Assembly (NCBI GenBank): GCA_012934845.2
Contig: WNNJ02003409.1
Location: forward strand, 62,001 to 126,000
DNA: 64,000 nt
Direction of reading: 5' to 3'
DNA from: Pomphorhynchus laevis
Taxonomy: Eukaryota > Acanthocephala > Palaeacanthocephala > Echinorhynchida > Pomphorhynchidae
Part shown: positions 42,720 to 54,879 of the stretch, in pieces
Numbering within the stretch: position 1 is the stretch's first letter
Layout of the letters: every line of letters begins with the position of its first letter
The notes under the pieces: model-generated
Told to the model about the DNA's origin: nothing
Database searches by the model: none
What the model saw: the letters and a program-made list of their open reading frames with translations, nothing else
Translations under genes and position numbers: made by a program

Positions 42720-45359
42720 ATGTTTTGTGTTAACCGAATCTTGGCGCGTTGATCAGAATGATTACTCTCTTAAACGCCTTCGCTCTTTAAATCTCTCTGT
42801 GGTCGATAAGGCTCGTTAACGACCTATTAGTTCGAATCGATCAATTAACCACGGTGGTCTTATAGCTTTCTCTCGCCATTGGTCTCCGTTGCAATCATTA
42901 CCGTTGCCATTTATTCCTCTCACTTTCGAACTACTTGGGTTCCATGTAAAAGCCGACTCGTTGTTTCTCAATATCTACTTATTCTATCGGCCTGGATAGT
43001 GTCATCCGTCTGACTCTTATTTCTGTGAACTGTCGAACTTACTTTCTTTCATCTTCCTCTCCGGTTTACCTTGCGTTGTACTAGGTGATATGAATGTTCG
43101 CTTAGACCGTCCTCGTGATTCCAATACCCTAAAGACGATTTCTACATTTAACGATCATGATTTTCAAATCATGTCTCCTCATTATTCTTCTGCTACACAT
43201 ATTCTTGGCAGTACCCTCGATATTGTTGACCTACCTACGCGTCTTGCCTTGTCTTCTTCATTGTGCACATCTGATCCTGCTCTATCCGACCACTTCCTTG
43301 TTACATGTTCTCTCCCTTTGTTAAAAATCAATGTTCCTGCGAAAATTATCTCGTGTCGTTCTTGAAAATTCCTCGACTTTTCCCTTCTTCGCTCTCATAT
43401 TAACCGCTTTCCGTTAATGTATCCTTCTTCTATCTACCAATTCCCTAATTACTTATGTACCCTCTTTGACAATGTATTTTGCTCTATTCTCGATGAAATT
43501 CTTTCTCTTAAAACTTTTGTTCAATCACGGCAAAATCTTGCAACATGGTTCGACTCATCATTATCTCAGACTATCTTCAGAACTTGACTCATCCTTTTAT
43601 CGTAACCAATACTTTGCTTTTCGTCTTTCGCATAGGCAACTTCTGCGTTCTAAGGCACATAGTTTTTGGCGAAGCAAACTGGCTTCCGCTAATGACTCTC
43701 GAACTAAATGGAAAACTCTTAATTCTCTACTTTCTCGTTCCTCTGTCACCTCCACTCTTGATCCATCTCAATTCTCCGATTATCTAACTTCAAAAACTGT
43801 TTCTCTAATCGATTCGATCATCGTTTTCCACAAACTCATTGTATCTCGTATGTTCGTATCCCTGAGCTCTTTTATCTACTTGCGGTATCTGAAGATGAGG
43901 TATCTTGCCTTCTTATTTCGTTAACTAGTAAGTCCTCTCCTGTCGATCCCATCCCTACTCGAATTCTCAAATTGTTGTCAACAGACTTCACACCTTTCCT
44001 TACCAGCCTCTTTAACTCGTCAATCGTGAATGGAATATTTCCTGTTCTTTGGAAAACGTCCATTGTTCGTCCCCTACTTAAAAAGCCTTCTCTTGACCCC
44101 TCTCTTCCTTCATCTTATCGCCCAATATCAATTCTACCAACCTTATCTAAAATTCTTGAACACCTTGTCTTAGATCAGATAAACAAGTATTTCTCTTCAT
44201 CGCAGCTCTACCCTTCTTTTCAATCTGCTTTCCGCTCCAATCATTCAACCGAACTAGCATGTCATAAAGTATTTTCTGATCTGCTCTCCACTCGTGACAA
44301 AGGACTGTGTAGTGTGGTAATATCGCTCGATCTTTCATCTGCATTCGACATTGTCGATCACAAAATCCTTCTTTTTCGTCTTCGCTATCACTATGGTTTT
44401 TCTTCGTCCACCTTGGCTTTGGTTCTCTTCGTATCTCTCCGATCGATCATTTTCCGTCCATTCTAATTCAATGTGTTCTCCTCTATCTTCTCTCTTGTAG
44501 TGTACCTCAAGGTTCTGTACTTGGCCCTTTTCTATTTACGCTTCTTCTTCGAGATTTATCTTGTATAACTAGTAAATTCTGCTTCAGAGTAATGCAGTAC
44601 GCTGATGATATACTTCTTTATTCTCATTTTTCTCCTCATTCCCTAAGCCAACTTTTCGTATCCGCATCTAATTGTCCTCGTGCTCTATCAGAACATCTAA
44701 TTTCTTTGCTCATGTCCCTCAATCCTACCAAATCTAAAGTGTTATGGATTTTACCCTCCACTGTTTCTGTTTTTCCTCTTTCTCTGTATCTTCAAACCAC
44801 AATTATTCCTGCTGTAGATGAACTAGTATTTCTAGGTATTCACTTCGACAATAACCTGCATCTCGATCCCTTCATTCGTGATAAAACTAGGTCTTCAAAT
44901 ATTCTTCTCCGTGATATTCGTCTCGTCAGAAATTCTCTAGATTTTAGTTCTTGTAAATCTCTTATCTCCTCCCTTCTTTTCCCACGTATTGATTACTGTC
45001 TTAGCCTTCTCGTATTCTCTTCAAAGTCATCCCTTAAACCTCTTCAGCGCCTCATTAACACTGCTGTGCGCATCCTTTTTCGACTTCGTAAATTCGATCA
45101 TATCTCGTCATATTTATCGAATCTTGGATGGCTAAGTATTAAACATCGCGTTCGTTTTCGTCTGCTTTGTCTAACTTATCGCCTTCTCCATTGTAATTCT
45201 CCTTCTTATCTCTATCTGCCAACTCTAAGTGAATCTCGCTATCTTTCTACTCACCTACGTTCCAGTGATTCTCTTCTGCTACGTACCTCTTCACTCAACC
45301 AACTTCGGCCTTCGATCCCTACATATCGATGCTCATCTCCTTTGGAATTCCTTACCTGA
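42720..45359 (+). pseudogene. LINE B ORF2, endonuclease and reverse transcriptase
   Basis: Endonuclease words: LTESW (42729), VVLGDMNVRLDRPRDS (about 43077), STLDIVDLP and SDHFLVTCSL (about 43290). RT: KPSLDPSLPSSYRPISILPT (about 44080), SAFRSNHSTELACHKVF, VVISLDLSSAFDIVDHKIL, VPQGSVLGPFLF (about 44503), and the catalytic MQYADDILLYSHF (44592), which is intact. The 255-codon frame 44592-45359 covers the thumb and C-terminus (NPTKSKVLWI, FLGIHFDNNLHL). Frame changes near 43920, 44470 and elsewhere break it. Confidence 0.85.
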
Positions 45360-45492
45360 TCATAATCCTCACTCCAATTTTTCAAAAAGCAACTAAAATC
45401 GATGCTACTAAACGATTAACTTTTTTATCTGTTTCGCTTTTGTGGGCTTGTAAGCACACAGTCTGTGTGCATTTGCCACATTAAAAAAACTT

Positions 45493-45690
45493 TCAATTCA
45501 TAAAAAATGATTTTTATTTTAAATTTCAATTTTAAATTTTAAGTAGATATAAATTATTAAATCTTATATAACAATCATTTATTATTTGTAATTATTTATT
45601 ATTTAATTATTTGAATTTTATTTAGCATTATTTTCAATTTATATATAATATAAAATACGTAGACTTAGTTAGTTGATCTGATTTGATGAC
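45493..45690 (+). mobile_element. Penelope-like element P5, right part (tail)
   Basis: Continuation of the PLE tail after LINE B: ATTTTTATTTTAAATTTC, an AT block, then AATACGTAGACTTAGTTAGTTGAT at about 45652-45676. Confidence 0.85.
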
Positions 45691-45734
45691 TTCCTTCTGC
45701 ACATTGCTTCAATCCCATTTATAGAATAACGGCA

Positions 45735-46234
45735 TTAAATAGGATTAAAGCAACGTGCAGAAAGAGCTATTAAAATTTCAATTGTAACAATTATTTCACA
45801 GGCATATCAATGTTATATTAAATATTTAACTTTAATATTATTTTTTTTAAAAATTTTAAATGATATTTATATGACTTCTGTATCAATTTCAAAATATATA
45901 AAAGCAATTTGATATGTATCTCCTAATCTCACTCACCACGATTGATGTATAGTATAAATAGTATAAATAGTATATAAATAGTATAAAATACGTAGACTCA
46001 GTTAGCTGATTTGATTTCTTTCAAAAATTATATTTTATTATTCAATTGATGTGTATATTAATATAATATATTAATATTATATCAATATAATATATTACAT
46101 ATTATGTTTTTGCATATTTTTATTTTAAATTTCAATTTTAAATTTTAACTTGATAGTAATATAATTATTTATCTAATTATAATTAGATAATCTTAATTAT
46201 AATAATCTTAATAATAATTATAATTATAATACAG
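45735..46234 (+). repeat. 500-bp repeat block, copy 1
   Basis: Starts CATTAAATAGGATTAAAGC and runs to TATAATACAGAGTTTTATTT. Matches 58303-58812 nearly base for base, including a second PLE-tail terminus (ATACGTAGACTCAGTTAGC near 45989). Its first 215 bp recur a third time at 46490-46706, and the first 40 bp at 47640. Confidence 0.9.
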
Positions 46235-46706
46235 AGTTTTATTTCCCGTTCCGCCTTTCGGCTGGGCAAATACTTACAAAATATGAAATTAGTCAGAATC
46301 AACAAAATTTAAAGTATACAGATTGTCTTCTTCATGCGTCGTTTATTGATCAATCACAAAGATCATTAATCTTTTGAAGTGACATAATCTTAATTATTAT
46401 TTATATAGCATTTTTTATTTATATATAATATAAAATACGTAGACTTAGTTAGCTGATCTGATCTGATGACTTTCAATCTCATTTCTAAGATTACAGCATT
46501 AAATAGGATTAAAGCAACGTGCAGAAAAAGCCATTAAAATTTCAATTGTAACAATTATTTCACAGGCATATCAATGTTATATTAAATATTTAACTTTAAT
46601 ATTATTTTTTTTAAAAATTTTAAATGATATTTATATGACTTCTGTATCAATTTCAAAATATATAAAATCAATTTGATATGTATCTCCTAATCTCACTCAC
46701 CACGAT
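46235..46706 (+). repeat. Insert and repeat block copy 2
   Basis: 46244-46390 is absent from the 58.8-kb counterpart (contains CGTTCCGCCTTTCGGCTGGG). It is followed by another PLE-tail end (ATACGTAGACTTAGTTAGC, about 46433) and the 215-bp block (46490-46706). Confidence 0.75.
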
Positions 46707-47439
46707 TATTTTCCATTTGCGCGAATAAATCTTAAAATCTTGAATTACAGCCTATGGTGTAATTTTGCAGCTCTTTGTTTGCAAGGTATATATAGTGTAC
46801 TTATATATCGTGTAATATTAGTGTATGCAATGATTTTTATTTTACATATAGTGGTTTAATTAATCTTAGATTTCTGAATGCAGCAGTGTGTAAAAATGTC
46901 TAAAACGTGAAAAAGTACACAACCTGTAGATTGTAGGAAATAGATTTCACTACGTAATGATCAATTTCTCCGAGTTTCCAGGTATGACGCATAACGATCG
47001 GATGTTGCATTTCATCGTTTTCAAAATAGAATCGCAAATCTCACCAAAAACTTCAGAATTTTTTTGAAATGTATTTTTAAAATGGAACAAAAGAGTAATT
47101 CATTTAACATAAAAATAGGTGATTTAAATATCATATAATTAGATTGATGTTAAAAATAACTTCAATGATTGATAAAAACGCTATCGTCGAAAGTTAGTAT
47201 TATTTAATTTTTAAATAAATTACATGTGTCTATAAACCTCATCAATCTTAAGAAAGTTCACTTTTATACAAAATCAAATTTTAATTATTAAAACAACCAA
47301 ACATTACTGGAAAATTGATCTTTTTTTTGCTGTAGAATATATTTGTAATGTCTTGTACATTACAAATAATTTGTAGTTTGTATTTCAAGGGATACAGGTT
47401 ATAGATTTGTACTTGACCTAATGCATTGTTGGGTTGCAG
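46707..47439. other. No gene seen
   Basis: A+T-rich single-copy-looking DNA without recognisable features. Confidence 0.45.
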
Positions 47440-47690
47440 AACAGAGACCAAAATCTGATAACATAGCAGTTCATACTGATGATCTCCAATCTTTATTCTG
47501 ATTTATGTAATATTATCTATTGATCAGTGCAGGTTTTTATAATTATCTTCACGATATTTTCATATTTAATTTTTGTATAATACAAAATATGTAGATTCAA
47601 TTAAGTGATCAGATGTGTCTGATCCCGTTTATAGAATAACGGCATTAAATAGGATTAAAGCAACGTACAGAAAGATGATTTATGTAAAAT
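47440..47690 (+). mobile_element. Penelope-like element tail, divergent
   Basis: The module words GCAGAACAGAGACCAAAATC and CTGATAACATAGCAGTTC, CTGATGATCTCCAATC, then a shortened tail (AAATATGTAGATTCAATTAAG) and the block GGCATTAAATAGGATTAAAG. Confidence 0.7.
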
Positions 47691-48229
47691 GAAATTACTG
47701 GGATATATACTTCTCTCTAAGATATTTTTTCATTTTGTTATTTATATTACAAAATATGTAACCTCAGTAAGTAATCTGACGAGTTAACATTAACAAATGT
47801 TATAAGCGTATAACATTTATTTAACCAGTACTAAGTATTTTGTATTTAATCACCAGCTAATAAATGATCACCCACGAATAAATGTAATATTTTTGTATTA
47901 TTTGATTAAATATACAATTGGACATATTCCCGTTAAGGTTATATCTCTATATAACACAGCGTCATTAAGTCATTAGCATTTCTTTGTTAAAGTTGAATTG
48001 TTTAACAATCATTAATAAACTTTACTTTTAAAATATTATACTAATACAAAGTATATCTTTTAATAATGCTGTCATAAAATTTATTTTTAAAATTTAGATA
48101 TTTCCACATGACGCCCAAGTTAGGTGATCTCATTTTTCCGTCTTTTGTTACACTTTTCCTTTGTAAAAAGGAAAAGTTTTCCTTTATATGAAAATTATTA
48201 TTAAAACATTAAACATTCTAAACTCGAAT

Positions 48230-48790
48230 TTTACTATGCGATTGCAGTGAGATATGATTTTCTAGCAAAGAAACCCGAGCTGAAAGCATGTTTATGTGGG
48301 GAGGAATGTAATGTCACGCACGCCCTATCTTGCAAAACCAATGGTATAACCATAATTCGTCATAACATAATCCGCGACACGATTGCAAACTAACTAAGAA
48401 AGGTGAGTAAATACGTTGTCGTTGAACCTGTTTTACAACCTGTACCGGATTCAGTCAATTCGTGTATCCTGCAACGACAAGGGACACAAATGCTAGAGCG
48501 GACATAGCGTTTAATGGACTTAATGGAAACTTAACGAAGCAGTCGTTCGTCGACACATTTATATATGACAGCTTAGCACCGTCGTACTCTCTGAGATCCG
48601 AATCAATTACCACGAAAGCCGGAAAAGACAGAAATATGCGGAACGAATAGAGAGAATTGAATGGGGTACATTTCATCCTGTCGTGTTATCCACAACAGGC
48701 ACAATCGGGCCGACTGCTGATCAATTACTAAAAACAATGGCGCAACGTATGGCGATCACATCTTATATAGGTTACACATATTGAAATTAT
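48230..48790 (+). mobile_element. Retroelement family C, C-terminal nuclease-like region
   Basis: A degenerate fragment reading CGEECNVTHALSCKTNGITI / IRHNIIRDTIAN (48290-48390), VVVEPVLQPVPD, NARADIAFNG...FVDTFIYDSLAPSYSLRS (48490-48595), and IERIEWGTFHPVVLSTTGTI (48650-48720). These words match the C-terminal part of a retroelement group seen in many invertebrate genomes, where a D...(F)DVRV pattern suggests a PD-(D/E)XK nuclease. Clade naming is uncertain. Broken in several places. Confidence 0.65.
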
Positions 48791-50692
48791 TACTTAAGAC
48801 AGGTAATATCTACGTGAATGACAAAGACAGTGTCAATGGCCTTACGATTACGACCTGTCATGGCTCAACGCAATAAAATATGTCAGAAGTTGAAAATAAA
48901 CGACTAAATATGTACAATCTTCTTATAGACAATACTTTTAGCTAACCTGTTGACCGGTATGGGATGTTTTACGGTTGATATGTGTATATGTTTTATTTGA
49001 GTTTTCTGAAAAAAAATCATCAACTAAATAAAAAAATAAAGATAACTACATTTTTAAATTTTAAAAATGTATTTTGTTACTGATAATGCTATCGAAATAC
49101 GAAATAAATTAGTGTTTTATTAAAACCCAATCCAGAATTAAAAATATTTAAACAGTTGAACTATCTTTGTTAAATTAAAATTATTTTTGGTCGTATAATA
49201 GATATACTAAGATGTTGAATATATATATTCGGTTCAAATAATTAGAAACAAAATTTATTTAGGTTCCTCCATATAATTTATATTCGTTCTATATAATTAA
49301 AAGATAATTTAAAGATTAAATTATCTTAAATTATTTTATTTAGTCTGATGAGGTAAAAAATATATATTTTTCATAAAGTTTTTGTAATAAAAGCTATTAT
49401 TAAACAACTTCTAAATTCATTTATTTGACATCTTGCACAGCTATTATAAATTCTAAAATATAGTTTAATTATTACTGTAATTAATACGATTTTGATTTCT
49501 TTTTAACATGCGATTTTAAAGCTCTACATGATTTCGTCGTTATGACCTTTATTATGAGTATCGATGTAAGAGTATCACTTGTAACGACATGATCAGCCTT
49601 ATCTATTATTGTAGAATTTAAATTCTTTTCTATGGTAGAAAGTTTAGTTATTTTAGATTAAAAAAAGAATCTTTTTCATCCATTTTCTCTGGATGAAAAT
49701 GGCTATTGATAAATTTTTGTAATTAAAGGCATGTCGATTTAATTTCGTCATTATAGCATGTAATGTAAGCATGTTATGGTTCTATAAAACATTAAATACC
49801 ATATGGAATTAATACATGTGTTTAATGTTAATATAACATTTAAAAAACTAAAAACATATTATGGTCGTGTATGTAAATGTTTTAATTGGATTAATCGACT
49901 TTTAAATTGAACATTAAATGTTAACGTAATTAATATTTGTATAAACATTTTTTTAAAAATAGAAATATTATAAAAAATGATATAAAAAATTACATTCATC
50001 TAAGTGTCACTTAAGATTTTAATCTTAATTTACTAACAATAATAATTGAAAATAAAAATCTTAGTTAATTAATTATGCTAGATTGTGCAAATCGATTATG
50101 CACAATCGATTTGCATAATCGATTATGCAAATTAAGCATAATCGATTATTAATCGATTATGCTATATTCTATAGGGTGAATTGAAGGGAATTGAAGCATA
50201 CTGCACAGTAAACTAATTGCAATGACACCAGCAATACCGACAAATATGTAAGGTTGTCTTCTCCTTTATTGTTTACATATTCAAATGTGTTTTAGTTGTT
50301 TTAGTTTTTTTTGTCATGACATTCAGATGGATTTTTACTTTTTTAGACAAAAAAGTCGACTACACAACCTTTTAAAACTGAATTTCAATATTAAAGTCTA
50401 TATTGTCTATTCTGATATTTTTACGTAAAGAGCAAGCTAGAATCGCTTATTGTTGAGTAAACTATTAAATTATGCAATTAATAATCGAGCTGTAAGTTCG
50501 TTGTTAATAAGGAGCTGAAACATTCAGGATTGTGACCGTGTCCTTTTGAATCAGCCGGCCACGAGTACTGAAGAATAAATCTAGTTTCTGAGACAAAAGT
50601 TCTAAGAAGTCAATTACGGGCGATTTCTATAATATTTCTATGGTAGAGACGATGTATAATAAACACGTTGATGAATATATACGGGAGTATAA
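48791..50692. other. AT-rich DNA, no gene seen
   Basis: No coding or element signals, apart from clustered AATCGATTATGC words in both orientations at 50086-50165 that can form several overlapping hairpins. Confidence 0.45.
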
Positions 50693-50790
50693 TTTGAGCT
50701 GGATCAAAAAATTAGGAAAATTTTATTTGACATTTCGCTAACATCTGCTTTATCTTAAGAAAATTACAATGCTTTTTCAAAATGACTTAA
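50693..50790 (+). repeat. Foldback family E, half copy E4
   Basis: Only one arm: TTTGAGCTGGATCAAA, then ATTTTATTTGACATTTCGCTAACATCTGC. On the minus strand this is the stem and GAAAT side of the hammerhead-like layout. Confidence 0.75.
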
Positions 50791-51099
50791 TTATGTTTTT
50801 TGTGACTTAATGATACGTATGAATTATTTTTAGCATGCGATTTAAACGCTCACCAAAAATCCTAGAGGCTTATTACATTTATAAAAACTGCATTATTATG
50901 CACAATAGATATTCTGACGTAACGTTAAATATGTTGTAAAGATGTTGTAAACGATTCTTTTGTTTAAATAATCTTTCCGACTTTTATTTTTATACTTTAT
51001 TTAATTTTTCTAGTAATTTTAATTATTATTTTATTAATTTATCAAATTATTAGAAATTCCAACTATAGTCATCCCAGGATACAAGAGATCGGATTCCCA

Positions 51100-52890
51100 A
51101 TATCCACTAATAATGCCGGATGGTAAACCAGCAACCACAACTAAATGTTGCAACTTCAATGGACACGCAGTTGTATGCAGAGGTTGCGAATGTGCAAAGG
51201 TAGGCCGTCACTGTATTGACTACCTCAGAACAAATTGTAAGAAAAACAAACTTGTTTCATCACAGTCTTCGAGTAATGACAGAGCATCGCAATGTGACAA
51301 TTCTAATGACCAAAGTTCAGCTCAAGATGAATCGACTGAAGCTATTTTAATGCGGTAATACACTGGTTTCCAAATCTGCTACAACTACCCAAAGACAACA
51401 CTAGTAAAGTCTTCGTAGACATGCTATCGTAATGCTTCGAGGACTTGAACAAAGGTATCGTTTCAAATAATGATCACCTAAAATGAGCCACAGTAATGTG
51501 TCAGTTAATTCTGCAACGCATACCAAGTCGAAAAATTACTATGATCAGAAAAACCCTAGAACGGAGAATTAAACTTTGGAAATTGAATGACCTTGCATAA
51601 TTAAAAATGGAAGCAGAATACATACAGCATTGAAACAAAGATCGATTTAAGCAACAAATTTTCATTCAGACCATACTATTTGTCAAATAAAAAAATAAGT
51701 TAAAAATTGCAATATTGGATAGAAGTGGCTCGTTGTCCTTAGATCAGTGCTGCCCTTATCCACTTCACTGAATATAAGTGACGTGCTGTTCTTAGATCAA
51801 GAGATCGACGGAGAGACAGTGCCAAACCGATTAAAAAAATTACACCCAAATGCGTCTACTTCAAATGGTGAATATTTACTGACACATAACTTAAATAATA
51901 AAATTGATCAGCACAAATTCAGATTTTATGACATTGTGCCGGCAGACATAATAACTGCAGCAGAACTAATAAAAGATTCAGCAGGTTCATCGGGAACAGA
52001 TGGTCGGTTATGGCGTAATTTTCTAACAGCAATGGAAAATACATCAGAAAAATTGTTTTGCGCCATTTGTGATTTTGTTATTAAGATTACAACGGAATCA
52101 ATAGAACCATCACTATTAAAAGTGTATACGGTGAGTAGGTTGATACCTATTGATAAACAACCCATGGATGATGTCAATAGGTAAGGTAGCAAGAAGTATA
52201 GTCGGCCGCGTCATACTAAAGCAAGTTTCCGTAGTCATCACCTCAGTTTGCCAAAATTTTCAGCTATGTGCAACTTAGAGCTGCGGCACAGAAATCACTA
52301 TTCACACAATCGTCAGTGCACACGAAAAATTCCAAAGCAAATGTGCCCTATTATTATATGCCTAAAATGCTTTTAAGCGCATAAATAGAAGACATGTCCT
52401 ACAAAACATAAAGTATATATGTCCATCCGTGGAAATAGTTATGATGAATACTTACCGAGTACCCTTAAAACTTACGATAAACAGTACATCCCTAATGGCA
52501 TCGGAGGGCTGTACTCAGGGCGGCCCGTTATCTATGGCAGCTTTCGCACTTAATTCGAACCATATGATCCATCGATTGTTGATGGTCGCTCCAGATGTAA
52601 AATATTGCTGGTATGCCAACGACGGGGCGTGCGTCGGAGCGATAGCTGAGCTCTCAAGAATATGACTGAAAATAAAACGATGCGAACCGTCCTGCAACTT
52701 CCATATAAATCCAACAAAATGTGTTTTGTTGACTAACCAGAACGAAAAAGCGGTTTGGTCTAACTTTATAACCAACGATGGCGTCAAATCGTTCAGGACG
52801 GTGTTAACTACTTTGGCAGTTACATAGAGAGTGATGAGTATATCTGAAAAAGATGTGACGGCCCAGTGGAAGGTCGAGTTAACTTAATTG
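51100..52890 (+). mobile_element. Retroelement family C, cysteine-rich and reverse-transcriptase part
   Basis: 51113-51355 encodes a Cys-rich segment (CCNFNGHAVVCRGCECAKVG, RHCIDY) and a Ser/Asn/Asp linker. 51747-52184 encodes LKKLHPNASTSNGEYLL, IVPADIITAAELIKDSAGSS, GTDGRLWRNFL and VYTVSRLIPIDK, the pre-RT and fingers region. 52429-52665 encodes SEGCTQGGPLSMAAFALNS (TQG..L.MA motif B) and YCWYANDGACVG at the catalytic site. 52740-52890 is the post-RT piece. This matches a retroelement type with the TQGDPLAM and WYADDA words. Several breaks; plus strand. Confidence 0.7.
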
Positions 52891-53066
52891 AAAAAAGGAC
52901 TAAAAGGACTAAAATTAATGTCTTAAAAACTCTTTTAGTAAAATTCTCAAATTTTTACATGACAGAACTAAACAAGACATTTTCAGTTTATTTTAAAGCA
53001 ACATTTGGAAGTGTTTGATACTTTTTTCTGATTATTACTTTATACTCATTTTAAACAGTTACAAAC

Positions 53067-53266
53067 CGATGTGTTTGAAGAGCTATTATCGTTTGAAGTT
53101 GATTTTGTATCATTTATCATACATACAATATTCACACTTAAATCAATTTTGGCTGCATATTGAACAAGAACACCGTACATAATCAGGAGTGAAACCATGA
53201 ATCGAGTACTTTTCAATATTTTCCATAAAGGTTCAGATTTCACAGGTGGCTTCGCAGCGATTATTC
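53067..53266 (-). CDS. Transporter helix-1 exon, copy 2
   Basis: Base-for-base the same as 39695-39894, with the same acceptor and GTTTGT donor. It lies 13.4 kb further upstream on the minus strand. Using both exons in one mRNA would break the frame (phase 1 in, phase 0 out), so it can only be an alternative to copy 1 or an unused duplicate. Both copies encode the same peptide, so a switch would change only the promoter or 5' part. Confidence 0.75.
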
Positions 53267-53513
53267 CTGTATTAAGAAACGATATGTATAACGTTATCAA
53301 ACGTTTCGATACTCAATTATAAAAACAGAATAAAAAATTTAAGCAGTTAATAATTTTCAACAAAATAAAAATATAATAAAATAAATGATTGAAAAATTTT
53401 AAAATAAATGAATAAAATATATTGTTTCGTAACTAATTCATATCGATTTGTTTACGTTAAACATTTATGCTGTAAAATAGTATCCTTACTAAATTTTTAT
53501 TTTTCAACAAAAC

Positions 53514-53693
53514 TACAATCGATTAATTATTGGACCGGATCAAAGAAAAGAGATTTTTTTGATATTTCCCTTACTTCTGTTAGAATCTTCAGAAAATTAC
53601 AGGTAATTTAAAGGTAATTCTCTGAAGTTGCTAATAGTAGTAAGCGAAATATCAATAAAAAGTTCCTCTTTCTTTGATCCAACTCCAATAATT
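53514..53693. repeat. Foldback family E, copy E3
   Basis: Duplicate of E2 within the segmental duplication; same arms and same hammerhead-like words. Confidence 0.85.
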
Positions 53694-54879
53694 ATTTATC
53701 AATAAGGGATCATTATCAACTAAATATAAAAACCAAATATAAATTAATAAAATAAATTAAATAATGCTCTATTATAATTTAAATACATAATGAACTATAT
53801 AAAATATTTGAATGAAAACATATGTATTGAGTTTATATATAGAAATATAATTGTATTTAATAAAGATATTATTAATTAGATATTTAAAATATGTATTAAA
53901 AATACAGTTTTTAAGAAATCAACAAATGTATAACATAGATTTCAGATTTGACCTTTCTTTAGATGACTTTTATCTAATATTCTGAATTTTATCCTACGAG
54001 AATAATTTTCGGAGTGGGTTTAGAACATCTCTTTTCGAAATTGGATTGAGATAATATATAGAAATATAATTATATCATCAGCCCTTCTCATTTTTCCCAC
54101 TCCATTTCCCCTTTCCTTTCACCTTCCTCCTTCCCATTTCCCGTTGATGATAATGGAGATTGTCCCCATGAGAACAATGTCTACATTATTGTCTATAATA
54201 AAAAGAGTTATAGAACATGTGTCTATAACACATAGCGATAAATGTGATGGATATCACAGTATGAATTCAGATATGCTTAAATGGTACAGTAAAACACAAG
54301 TTGCATTTTACAGATCCTTTAATTCCGGTTCCTGCTCAAAATATAGAATATTATTGAAGCAAGCGTAGAGCTAAAGCTTTGTGTTTTCAAAAGAAAGAGT
54401 TAATTTTTTTATATAACTGATTGAACGTTGATAGGCTGTTCCTTGTTATGATGTTGTGATGTTTTTGGTTTAATGAAAAATTAATTTTTTTTCTGGGTTA
54501 GATAATGTACAAAATGGAACAAGTGTCTCTTTGGAGGGAGGGGGTAGATAATACACAAGATCTAAGTTATTTATAAATATTGAATTCAAAATTATTATGT
54601 TTATTAATTATAAATCATTTATTATTAATTATTACACTGTTATAGATATTGTAAAGTTTTTATTTAATAAAATATTAATTTCTTTTTTAATGATTAGATA
54701 ATGCACAAATGTCATGTTGATGGTGGATAATACAAGATCTAAACTTTGTTCATCTATTACACGAAAATATTTAGCTGTTATAAAACAACTTTTGTTGTTT
54801 AATGCCTTTATTAGTGTTATCAAGTTATTTTATAAACAGAAATCTGTCTACCAATGGTTGGTTTGGATTTTAAAATGAT

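Larger units (their letters stand above)
41846..45492 (+). mobile_element. LINE family B inserted in a PLE tail
   Basis: A 3.65-kb non-LTR retrotransposon, 5'-truncated within ORF1, ending with a short A-rich tail (ATTAAAAAAAC). It is flanked by TCAATT on both sides (41840-41845 and 45493-45498), a target duplication; removing it restores the PLE tail GTCAATTCATAAAA. It contains the ORF1 end, endonuclease and RT. Its motifs resemble the CR1/L2/Jockey side of the LINE tree, unlike family A. Several frameshifts and stops. Confidence 0.92.
52913..54879. repeat. 1.97-kb segmental duplication, copy 2
   Basis: Partner of 39541-41506, over 99.5% identical. The few differences cluster at 54000-54150 and 54288. 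It carries a second intact copy of the helix-1 exon and foldback E3 (53514-53693). Confidence 0.97.
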
